From NCBI RefSeq assembly GCF_963678635.1, contig NC_087063.1, positions 4,004,580 to 4,068,579 on the forward strand: a DNA stretch of 64,000 bases. The letters run 5' to 3'. Numbering within the stretch: the first letter of the stretch is position 1; the number at the start of each line of letters is the position of its first letter. This stretch comes from Symsagittifera roscoffensis (Eukaryota > Xenacoelomorpha > Acoela > Convolutidae). The position numbers and the translations under genes are program-made. The notes under the pieces were generated by a model, which saw only the letters and a list, made by a program, of their open reading frames with translations, was not told the origin of the DNA and did no database searches. Of this stretch, positions 40,874 to 51,285 are shown one piece after another.

Positions 40874-43800
40874 CTACTGTGAAAAATGAGTTATAGTAGC
40901 TACAATTTCCGGCCTTGTCTGCTTAGACATGTATAATACTGAGGGTATAATTAATCTGCGGTCCTCAGTATTCATCGCGCCGCATCTACTGATACAGCTT
41001 ATGCGCATTCTTTCTTTGATAGTTCTCCGCTGAAATCCGCTGGCTTGATCACTGGTTTGAAACTCTCCAACTAGTCGTTGATGTAGCTTGACTGATTCAC
41101 TGTTACCGATCCAATTAACTGCTTGATCTGCGTTCCCACGAACCAGACCATAAGCCTCTGTCTGCACCCAATGATGACGTCGTCTACCAAACCTGCATAT
41201 AAACCATCGTATCATCTGTACTCCTCTTCGTGAACACTCAGAAATAGTTGCTGCTCCTAGTGAAACCTTCACTAAAATAAATGCTCAGTATCTGGTACCA
41301 ATTTCTTCATGCCTACCTCAGCCATGAAGACGTTGTTGATGCAAGCACAAATAGTTACCAGCGCAGCTGAACCTCACAGGTTTCTCCATGTGTCCATGTG
41401 CACTGCTCATGTATGAGCCGAGTTGAGGAAAACTGACCTAACATCCATTTCATGAAGACGGAATCTATTGTGCCTTCGACGCCAGAAGTAACTTCTGACT
41501 TTCGATTCCTTGAAGTCGAGCTCTTTCACTTGCATGAAACTTTTTGCTATACTTTGGGCTTCGAAAAGGTCCATTTTACGATCGCGTCTCTCTTCACAGG
41601 AGGAAGCCATCAACCAGGTAAAATTTTTGGAGGTTGTGGCCTAAAAACAAAAGTCCAATTTCGTTCTCATGGCTTCTAGACACGTAACATCCTTAGCCAT
41701 AGATGCCAGCCACTGTTCCTTTCCGAGTCCAGACACTGCATAGCTTTTTGGCTCTTGAATTTCAATAGCTGAAGCATGCGTGTAGGCCAATCCGAGACTA
41801 TGGGGAGGATTCCGTGTTCAATTTGACCTCAGCACTGGATGCTCAAAAGTATATGAATCTAGTGGTACCTCCTTAGTCCGATTCTCTTCAGTAACACCAC
41901 TGGGCCTGTAGTAAAACTCTCAATTGGTGCGCTTGGTGTTTCGCTGGTCGTCATCGTGCTTGTAGCGCAATATTATGATTCGCTCGATTGATAGCTCCAG
42001 GGTTTGCAATGGTTCACTGTCAACTATGAAGTCGTCTGGAATGATTTCACTATTGATGTCACGCTTCTTGCTTGCACCATTCGTCTTGTTTCTAGATCGA
42101 TTGACAAACAGCTTTGCTCTCCTTGTCGTAGCCAATGAACTCGCTTTGCTTGCATATTGCATTCAGTTTCCGTCTGTTGTCTCGATCCAGATATAACGCC
42201 AAGCAACCTAACACACGTGAAAAGCTCACTTGTGATGGTTTTCCATAGTACAACTTCTTCGTTGAAAACCAATCCTCGTTGTTGGATGTGAGCACAAATT
42301 TTCGTTGCTATCGACATCGCTCGCACCCAGAATGTTTTCGGCAGATTTTCTTACGCCAGCAGATATCGAGTCATCACGGTGAGTACTCTGATGTAGCACT
42401 CTGGTACAATAATCTATTGAGGAATACTGGGCACAAGGAACTGTTGCTTTACCAGGGATTCTCTACAAAATCTTTTGAATGCTCTTACAAATACTCTTTC
42501 AAATACTCATCGCAGAGATTTTGGTGCTTCGCTTAGCCACAAATTCCTGGATTTTCAGGAGAGAATCACTGTGCATCACCAAGTACTTGACGACAGCCAT
42601 CCGACTGAAATCGTCAATCAAGCTCAAAGCATGTTGCACCCTATGATTGCTCGGTACTTCAAATCGTCCTGGATGCCACTTAAAAGCCGTCTCTCACCTC
42701 CGAATCTCTGCACTCATTGATTTTTTGCATTGCTGCTTTCTGTGTCTTGAAAGCTGTACACATTTAGTAGAACTTTTGATCACCCTAATTGAAAAGTCAT
42801 AGAAGAACCTGCTTGTCATGGAAGAACGTGCTAGTAGATGAGACACGTCTGCGGCGAAACTGACGCCTGACCCTCGAGTCATCGCTGGATCACCTTCATC
42901 TAATTCTCACTGTAGCTCGGACAAAGAGCACGTCGTGGAAAGTGTAAAACTTTAGAGCATTTTATTTGTCTTTGATCTCTACTCTGACTGAGTGCTCGCC
43001 CTCAAGCCTTGCCAGCGTGCCATCGGGGTTTTCCAAAGTTTTTCTTTCGTTCCTCCTTCCTAAGCTAGAAAACGCAGTCCTATCGCGCACCACATAATCA
43101 GGTCACCCAGTTTTCTTTTGTCTCCCTTTCATTGAAGTTGTAGCACAGTAAATAAAGAGCCCTATCCTCCCCTTCCTGCATTTCCATGCAAAGTTTGAAG
43201 GTTGACCACATTCGAACCATTCTTGCTTCTTCGCCTCTGGCCCATTTCTCTCTTTCGACCCACTGTCTCGAGTACTAGACTGACACCTCTCACTTCAAGA
43301 TCTGCAGTCTCTCGCCATATGACCTTTTTGACCGCACAAAGAAGCAATGATGTTTCTTTCTCGCAGTTTGCATGGCTTTGACCAAGCCAGGTCTTTTCTC
43401 CCTATCGAACGTTTCTCAAGTCATCGTAGCTCCTCAGTTTCGTTCTCAAATCTGGAAACACCTAGGTTGGTTGAAAACTCTCATGCACCACAAACTTCCC
43501 AGACAGCGCATTGATCACCAAAGCAAGAATAGTGTAAGACCCTTTTCAATCGCGCCGTTAGCTCATGGCTGCGAGGGAAACAAACATCAACATCCTTCTC
43601 TGATCCTAGGCGCCGCCTCGCAAACTGGCCTGCTAGGCTGACAACCGTTGACCTCTCTAAACTGCAAAACTACTCTTGAAGCAGATTCCAGGCCATCGTC
43701 CCATCGCCATAATCATTTGTTTGTTTTTGAACTATTTTTGTTTGATTGTTTTGTTTTGTATTTCAAAGTAGTGTTGCTCAAGCCAGGTGGAACCACACTA

Positions 43801-43970
43801 AATTTTGATTGTGTTTTTTCTGCTGGATCAACAGTGCTCGCTCTTGCATTTAGTATCGTGGGCCGCCTGCTTATCAGCGTTCGTACTCTCGGGGAGAGTA
43901 GCCTCAGCCTCCGGCAGATCATCGTTGCCCATGACTATCCAGTAAAGGCCCTGGTGTTCATCATTTCTGC
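40874..43970 (-). mobile_element. Decayed Ty1/copia retrotransposon
   Basis: Reading leftward on the minus strand, remnants appear in copia order. First is a gag N-terminal piece (DEHQGLYWIVMGNDDLPEAE, near 43830-43960). Next are a CCHC knuckle (CGQKGHMARDC, near 43305-43340), the integrase LSLIDDFSRMAVVKYL segment (near 42580-42640) and the post-integrase LDRDNRRKLNAICKQSEFIGYDK segment (about 42110-42190). Last is the RT/RNase H junction IPSVLYMSKQTRPEIVATI (about 40885-40945). Integrase before RT distinguishes it from the gypsy element. Frameshifts and stops are frequent. I found no LTRs. Confidence 0.75.
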
Positions 43971-45356
43971 AAACTTTGTCTACAGAGAAGAAAAATCTTC
44001 AGACTTTCTTCTACTGAAAACCGCCCAATTTCATGTGCATTGTTTCTATATGTTGTTAGTTAATTGCTGAACACTCTGACAAAAGAATAATACAATGAAA
44101 TGAGAAATCCGGTCCCATAGCTTGTTAAGATTCAATCTCAGATTTGAGCTGAGGTTTGAGAAAAATTAGTGTTTGTTAAAGAATGAATTGAGAAAGTGAC
44201 TACAAATGACATGAAAAACTAAGCATCAAAAAGTACCAATCAAATTATTACAGACTAATCATTTAGACTCTGATCACTAGTTACTCTTGTATAGTTTAAT
44301 GAGTTTTGACTAGTTGACCTCAAAACCAGATCAATTGTTCGGACCTTAAGATAGCCTGACCTCATTAAAATTTGGTCCTGTTTCAGATTTTTATATTTTA
44401 AAAAAAAACTCTGAGGTTATAATTCACCAGTAATATACTGTGAAAAAAGTGGAAAACTTTCTGATTTTAAAACTCAGCTTACTATATCAGCTAAATATAT
44501 CTAGTTTACTCTATCGCAACAGCGAGAATTTCAAAATAAAAAACAAGATTCAAGAAACTGCTCAGACTTTAAAAAATAGTTCTGACTTTGTTTTTGCATT
44601 GCATAAAAAACTTCAGTTATTTCGATTTCATTCGATGCTAGGCGAGCTTCAAATAGATGAAAAAAGTCCTCCTAGATGGACAAACTTTCACTCATTGAGT
44701 TGTTTTAAAAAACATTATTTAACCAACAAACCAGAAATTTTCGTGCAGGGCCTTCAATTTTTTCGAAGCTTAAAATAGCAAACAACTTCTAAGCAGCCAT
44801 GATCATCACAATGATTTTAAAAAATATATTTATCTAGTTTTTAAAAAGCAATTTCCGAACCTGGTTGCTGCTTGCAGACAAAATGGGTGTAATATTAACC
44901 TGTCGTGAATCATTTATTTTCAATTTTATAACAACTTATCATAGTTTTATCAAATTTACCTGAGCTTTATTGTAAGCAAAACAGTTGTGTTGGGACAAAG
45001 GTACAAATACTATCTAACACTTGCTGTTTGTGATTCAAACAGATTTTTTAGTATCTGTTTGGTTATAAATTTAAAATAAATGTACTACAATTTGTTAGAA
45101 TTTCATTCGCGGTAAAGAAACTGTAGAAATGACTCAAGCCTACATTAAACTTAAACCTCAAAACAGACTGCTAAAATACGCTCGGGAAAATTTTATGCGA
45201 ATTTCATTAATCTTTTTAAAAAAATACTCCGGTTATATATTGATCTCATTAAGTTGAGTCGACTGCATGAATATTTAAATAGCTTCTGGAGTTATTGCTT
45301 ATGACTATCAATAAATTGCTTGAATCTTTAAAATGAGTTGCAAATAGAAACAAGGA
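43971..45356. other. Non-coding stretch between copia relic and foldback element
   Basis: AT-rich. A 112-codon open frame on the plus strand (44440-44778) has no recognisable motif or splice context and is not called as a gene. Confidence 0.4.
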
Positions 45357-45358
45357 TA

Positions 45359-46552
45359 CCCTAGTCGATCAAGGTAGGTTATCTTGCAAGATCTTGCAAG
45401 ATTCTTGCAAAAGAGGGTTATCTTGCAAGATCTTGCAAGATGGAGGTTATCTTGCAAGATCTTGCAAGATGGAGGTTATCTTGCAAGAATCTTGAAAGAG
45501 GGAGGCTATCTTGCAAGAATCTTGCAAGATAACCATCCCAAAATTTCTGTCGAAAAACACAAAAAAAATAACAGAAATTAGGTGTAAGATCAAAAAAATT
45601 GTTTCTAGAACGAGATGCTTAACGAATAAAATTTCTAGAACGAGATGTTTCTAAATGCTTAACGAATAAAATTAGACAAAAATCATGCGTTAAAAAGTAG
45701 TCGCATATTTGTTGTTAATTTATTCAATGAGATTAAAAGTATCAACCAATCAAATCTTTTTAATTTATTCGCAATTATTGCGGCTACTGGTTTGCGAAAA
45801 TTGAAGGATTATTGGCCAAAAAAATTTTGTGACGAATTGCTTTAATTAGTTCAAACCGGGGATATTTAGTTTTTTCGACTATCGATTTCTAGTTTTGAAA
45901 GTGGAATTTACTTTTTAGATTTCCAGAGAATAAAAACTTTACTTATTGATCCAGTTTTCTCAAGTCGGGTTCATGTTATCAAAAAAGCGCCCATCATAAA
46001 TTGTTCTAGAAATTTAAAGAGCTTAAAGGGCTTCTATTTTTTTCTTTGAGTTTTGAAAGTTGAGATTTTTCAACAACGTCAGTGTTATTTTTTAATGTTT
46101 ACTTGCGTTCATCTTGTGCTTAATCTTTACCTGCTTTTATTTCTTTAAATTTATGCTCTCAATTGATGTAAATTGTGTTTTTCCTATTTTGAGAGATTAA
46201 GGTATAAGTAGTCGATCAAAACTTGAAGATAGCCGCCTATCACAAAAAAAGTTTTAAAAAAAGAAGCTTTCTGGGGGCAACCGCCTAGCGGGCTGTGTGT
46301 ATGTATGCGTAGCTAAGATTGCTTCCTTCTTCCACGAACGCTACTTGGTTGTCTTCGCGTGTAAAGCTGTTTTTGCCCAAAAAAATTGTATCTTTAAAGA
46401 TCTTGCAAAAAAAAGATTATCTTTAAAGGAGGTTATCTTGCAAGATCTTGCAAGAATCTTGCAAGATCTTTTAAAGAGATGCATCCTCTTTAAAAGAATC
46501 TTGCAAGATTCTTGCAAGATCTTGCAAGATAACCTCCCTTGATCGACTAGGG
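45359..46552. mobile_element. Foldback element with CTTGCAAGAT sub-terminal arrays, TA target duplication
   Basis: 1,194 bp. The left end is CCCTAGTCGATCAAGG and the right end is its exact inverse, CCTTGATCGACTAGGG, each bordered by TA (45357-45358 and 46553-46554). Just inside each end, GGTTATCTTGCAAGAT is followed by tandem ATCTTGCAAG units (45371-45532 and 46384-46535). Since CTTGCAAG is itself a palindrome, each array can also fold on itself. TA duplication and 16-bp termini point to Tc1/mariner-type mobilisation. I see no transposase in the roughly 850-bp centre. Confidence 0.8.
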
Positions 46553-46553
46553 T

Positions 46554-46900
46554 AGCTGGTAATTAGCACAGTATGTTCCGAACATTTTCTTAAAAAACAA
46601 CCAAATAGTTTTTTTTTCAAATTAGTATCGTTTTTCAGCGTGGTGTGATGAAGAAAGATTTGAACAAAAGTTCCTATATTTCTCAATTGATCAGAACAAC
46701 AAGGACAGCCGGCTGCTGTGCAAAGAGCAAGAATCTTCCGAACATATTCTTATAAAAAATATTTTAGAAATTGTTAATTATATTTCAATTTAGTGTCGTT
46801 TTTTTCTGTTCGTGGCGAGATAAATTTCGATAGCCTAGAGCTTAGGAATATTTGACAGTGAGATTAAAAGAGAGAAAGAGAGGACATACTCGTTAATGCC
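46554..46900 (-). repeat. Two tandem family C repeat copies (inverted)
   Basis: Two similar blocks, at 46554-46680 and 46690-46850. Each has the CAGAATGTTCCGAAC-type box with a hairpin, then TTAGTxTCGTTTTT and a GTG...GATGA stretch. They are the longest alignable family C copies in the window. Confidence 0.5.
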
Positions 46901-47422
46901 CGAAAAAACTAAATTTGTATAGTCACTATAACAAGGATTTGACTTGATATTATCAATTTCGAGTACTTTGATACGTTCATATTCAGCTGAAACTACTCTA
47001 TTAAGCTTGGGCGCGAATCAAATATCTTCGAGATGACCCATTTTGTGATTGAGCTTTGTTTTGTTACGTATACTCAAAGAAAAAATCAAAGAGTATTTTA
47101 TAGAAGTTGTTTCTTACTATGTTTCTTACTAAATTGTTCTTACTATGTTTCTCTGAACAACAAAGTGTTTGTTTTCAGCAACAAATAACTAACTACTTGT
47201 AGTTCCTGCGAATCTTATAAAATTATCAGTACGCATTAACCGGTCTGTTTAAGAATGGTCCATTTGTATGATTTTCCATATTCCAGACTGAGTTGTTGGT
47301 TGAGCGACGCTCAACTTTCTCTTTTCAAGGGCAGTCCTGTTTTTTTGCTTATAGACTCTCACGTGATCCCTTAATTCAGCCGAAACCGATCAGGATGTTG
47401 TGGACCTGAAGTCAAAGTTCAA

Positions 47423-47737
47423 GTGAGAACTCGTCCTCAAACTCGTCCGCACCCCAGGTCTCCCACTGCAAGCCAGGTATCCCCTTCCCGTTCTCCCACC
47501 CCCAGATCCCCTTCCCGTTCCCCCACGCCCATATTCAAACCACGCATCACGTCCACTTGCATCAACCCCACCGTGCCTCCGCCTCCTCCTGATGACAACA
47601 GTCCCTCCAACCGCACTCCCAGGTCTCCCCTCACTTCAAGCCAGGTATTCCCCAACACCATTCCCATGTGCCCATGTCTCAGATCCTTCTCGTCGTTCCC
47701 CAACCCCCACCCCCCACATTCACCCCCGCACCCATGA
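47423..47737 (+). other. Proline/serine-rich open frame in a C-rich island
   Basis: A 104-codon open frame rich in SPTPRSPSRS-like repeats within a sharply GC-rich island. Two internal DNA repeats share CCAGGTCTCCC and CAAGCCAGGTAT (47455 and 47620). It starts at ATG (47423) but has no clear splice sites, Kozak context or conserved domain. It may be a genuine exon of an unseen gene or simply a minisatellite. Confidence 0.3.
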
Positions 47738-47944
47738 CGTAACCAACGCGCCACAACCTGACGAAAATAACATTTGATCTTTTTTCAATAATTGCTGTTA
47801 TTATCAATTCGCTGTTTGGAGGACGTGCTTATACCCTGTTCAATCAAATGCAAATTGAGGTCCAAGGTTCGACCACATTTGTAAAGCTATGGTGGTTCCA
47901 AAATTGTCATTTTGGCAAAGTTTGAATGATTGTCTTGCAATATA

Positions 47945-48638
47945 CAGTGTTGCTTTTAAGTATCGGATGAAACACATAAAGTTTGAAATTTCAACGCGTA
48001 TTTCTCAAATTTGTTGAATTTTGACAAAAATATCGAAGATCAAACTTGCTTAAAATTTTAATAGTACTGATACGGTGCAATTATTTAGCAAACCTCTCTA
48101 ACACATAAAAACAAATTTTTGTGGCAGTTTTTTTCGTCAATCAGAAATTATGTTAAAGCTATTGGGTCAACTAGTGAAGAACTATGTCAATTTTAACCTT
48201 TTACGTAGCTCTGCAAGGGTATAATAGCCAAGAAATTTTATCAAATAAATTATTATTTGAAAGCCAAATATTAGTAATTTTACAATGTAAAACACCATTT
48301 TTTGATTTCAAAAAACAGTTTTGTTCATTTTTTGGAAATAAAATCATTCGTAAACTATTTTGAGGTGCTACTTTGGGCGACTTTGATATATTTTGTGAGT
48401 AACTGACCCAGTAGTTTTAGCTTAACTTTTGAATAACTAAAAAAGCTACAAATGATCTATTTTTGGGGTAAGTTTTTTCAGCCGGTTTTTCCTTGACTAA
48501 TTGCACCATATAAGTTTGCTAAAATTTAAGCAAGTTTTGTCAGCGTCTCCTTGCGCCTAAAGTCAACCCAATTTGAGATAAATGCGTTTTAAATTTGAAA
48601 TTTTAAGCGTTTTGTCCAAATAACCTAAATCAGCACGC
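47945..48638. mobile_element. Foldback/MITE element F1
   Basis: About 694 bp, starting CAGTGTTGCTTTTAAG after TATA and ending near CTAAATCAGCAC. Long inverted arms contain AACTTGCTTAAAATTTTA on the left and its inverse TAAAATTTAAGCAAGTT on the right. It is the older relative of the element at 48841-49580. Its right terminus is eroded. Confidence 0.6.
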
Positions 48639-48840
48639 TCCTCAGTTTGTCCTATAGAAGCATGCTGTTCGGAAATTGAAATCATTTCAGATTGAATTAA
48701 AGAAAAATATTCAAATTCAAATTTTTTCCAATTTTTTTGATTGTTGCATCAATTTTTGTAACTAAAATTTTTTCATAGATTTTGAAGCGCATTCGGAATC
48801 TTCACGGCTCGTCCTGATCCGATCAATCTGATTGAATATA

Positions 48841-49580
48841 CAGTGCTGATTTAAATTAACCGGAAAAAACGCGTTAAACTAGAAATGTAACACGCATTTT
48901 TCTCAAATTGGGTTGAGTTTAGGTGAAAACTAATGAAGAAAAAACTTGCTTAAAATTTTAGCAGAATTAATATGCTGAAATTTGTTTCGCGAAAATCGGG
49001 CCCAAATTTTTACCCCAAAAATGGCCATTTTGGCTTTTCTTAGTTAATCAAAATTACGCCAAAAATACCCTGTCGATCACAGACATAACTATATCAAAGT
49101 GAGCCCCTTACGTAGTCTAAAAAACTTTAAGAAGGGTATATTGTCCAAAAAAAATTTGCAAACAGTCTAAAAATTGTTTTTAAATAAAAAGTTGGTTTTT
49201 AATATAGTAAAAATGACCTTTCTTGTCTATCAAACAAAAATAAATTAACTTATACAATGTTTTGGAGAATATACTCTTCTTAAAGTTTGTAGGGCTGCGT
49301 AAGAAGCTCAATCTGATATAATTATGTCTGTGATCGACCGGGTGTTTTTGGCGTAATTTTTGATTAACTAAGAAAAGCTAAAATGGGCTTTTTCTTAGAT
49401 TTTTGGGGTAAAAGTTTGGGCCCGATTTTCGCAAAACAAATTACATCATATTAATTTTGCTAAAACTTTAAGCAAGTTTTGTTTGCATAAGTTTTCACCT
49501 AAACTCAACCCAATTTGGGGAAAACGCGTTTTAAATTTTTAGCTTAACGCTTTTTGTCCGTCTAATTTAAATCAGCACTG
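48841..49580. mobile_element. Foldback/MITE element F2, TA target duplication
   Basis: 740 bp with inverted ends CAGTGCTGATTTAAATTA and TAATTTAAATCAGCACTG (one base differs near the end) and TA on both sides. The arms pair over about 300 bp each, leaving a short central loop near 49180-49240. No coding capacity. TA plus CAGT-type ends suggest Tc1/mariner mobilisation. Confidence 0.8.
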
Positions 49581-49592
49581 TACTTTTAAAAC

Positions 49593-49968
49593 GGTGGCCA
49601 GTCAATAAGCAGAATGGTTTAAGAGCAGAATGGGTCAAAGAGCAGAACAACAGAAAAATATCAAATTTTATAAGGTTACGGGTAAGTTAACTATAAGAAT
49701 TGTCAATATTACCAATATTACCAAAGAAGCAAAATCTTATGCATAATTTGAATAATTCAACCGAGTTTTTTTTCAAAATTCTGTTTAGAAAAACTTGATA
49801 AAATTATTCAATTCATGCATATTTTATTCGATTTCTTAGTAATATTGACGATTAAAATACTTATTTTATCAACTAGCCCGTATTAATCAATAAACGTTAA
49901 TATTTTTCTGTTTTTCTGCTCTTAGACCCATTCTGCTCTTAGACCCATTCTGCTTTTTGCTCCGCCTC
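49593..49968. mobile_element. MITE with sub-terminal GAGCAGAATGGGT repeats and 10-bp target duplication
   Basis: 376 bp bounded by the direct repeat CTTTTAAAAC (49583-49592 and 49969-49978). The ends are GGTGGCCAGTCAATAAGCAG and, inverted, GGAGGCGGAGCAAAAAGCAG, followed on both sides by repeated AGCAGAATGGGT(C)TAAG words and ACAGAAAAATAT. Target duplications of 9-11 bp are typical of Mutator-like elements. No transposase is present. Confidence 0.7.
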
Positions 49969-49978
49969 CTTTTAAAAC

Positions 49979-51285
49979 ATATGTAGCGGCACAAAAAAAT
50001 GCAATAATGACATGTATACGTGTGGTATATCACGTTTAAAGTTTTAAATTTCAATCCTCGTTACTTTCAAAAAAAATTTTAAAAACAGATTTGAGGTCAC
50101 TGATGTTTAATACTCTTTTTATTTTCAAATCATTTTGCAGTTCTCGCACGCTTCATGTATATATAAAAAATACATGTGATTGAAAAATCTTTCTCCGCTA
50201 TGTATATAATAGATATTGTTTATTATACTTTTTTATTGTACTGGTTGCTTGCTCATCATTTTGCGTACAGCACAAATTTTCAATGCAAAATCAAAGCAAC
50301 GTGTCTTTTCATATCCTCCAGTTCCATGAACAAAGAAATTTTATCTGTCCAAGTTTCTGAAGTAAAATTGAATTATTTTTGATTTTTGCTAAATAGGTTA
50401 ATTAGAATAAGAATTGATGCATATTTGTCATAAAACTTTCGATCTGGCTTCGTCTTTTGGTCAAATTTGCCATGAAAGCTATGCCAATCAAGTTTGGGTC
50501 TTTGTCTTCTTGGTGGGTTCTCCATTCAGATTCGAGTACGAAGCTTAATTTCAAAAGATTAATCGTAATTTTAAGATTCATTATTGACCATTTACAGATT
50601 ATACCATTTAAGGGTGAAGATTATGATGACCAAATTAGATTGTGATTCTGACCTTGATTTAGCCATAATTATGAACTATTTTAGTGAAAAGCGGGTCATT
50701 CAAAATTACTTCTTTAATTTTAAGGTTTCTTGAGTTTATACGCTTAGAGGGTTGCATTTTGCATTACCATAGTTAGAGGGCAAAATTTCTATTTTACATA
50801 TATGTGAACCAGTTTAGAGTTCAATTTCAATCATTTCGCTTACCATTTTCTTTTCAACCCTAGAGCGAATAATTACACCATGTATGTGAAACAATTTGAT
50901 TTATCCCATACAGATTGGAGTTCATGCAAGTCAAACTTGTCATTTTATCGAGGCGCGAGCTTTGCATACTGTTGACCAAAAGTTCAGGCAATACGTATTT
51001 ATGGTTGTAAATACATGTACCAAAATACCGTGCAATTTTGCAAACCAAGCTATTTGATTTACCTTTGGGAATTTTTATTGAACTGAAACATTAGAATTTA
51101 ATAATTTTGTTTTTTAGTTTTTTTATAATTTAAATTTTATAGAATTTCGGTTTTTGCTTTTTATATTCGTAGAATTTCATTTTTTAATTATTGCTTGAAT
51201 TATAAACCTTCATTATTGTTTGAAACTAATTCAAAACTTAAAAAAATTTGAGCCTTCGCTTGATCGCATAATTTTAGTTGTAATT
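49979..51285. other. Upstream region of the transporter gene
   Basis: AT-rich with no exon that I can support. The transporter promoter should lie here. Short AT-rich boxes are too common in this sequence to single one out. Confidence 0.4.

Noticed and set aside
43648-44070. 140-codon plus-strand frame
   Set aside because: It is antisense to copia gag remnants and has no recognisable domain. It is a chance frame.
44440-44778. 112-codon plus-strand frame
   Set aside because: No motif, splice context or supporting neighbour. Long chance frames of this composition are expected here.
45371-45532. CTTGCAAGAT array as a CRISPR-like repeat
   Set aside because: Units are directly adjacent with no unique spacers of constant length, and the array mirrors one at the other end of a transposable element.
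47437-47754. Minus-strand glycine-rich frame
   Set aside because: It is the reverse reading of the C-rich island. The plus-strand Pro/Ser frame is at least as plausible, and neither is proven.
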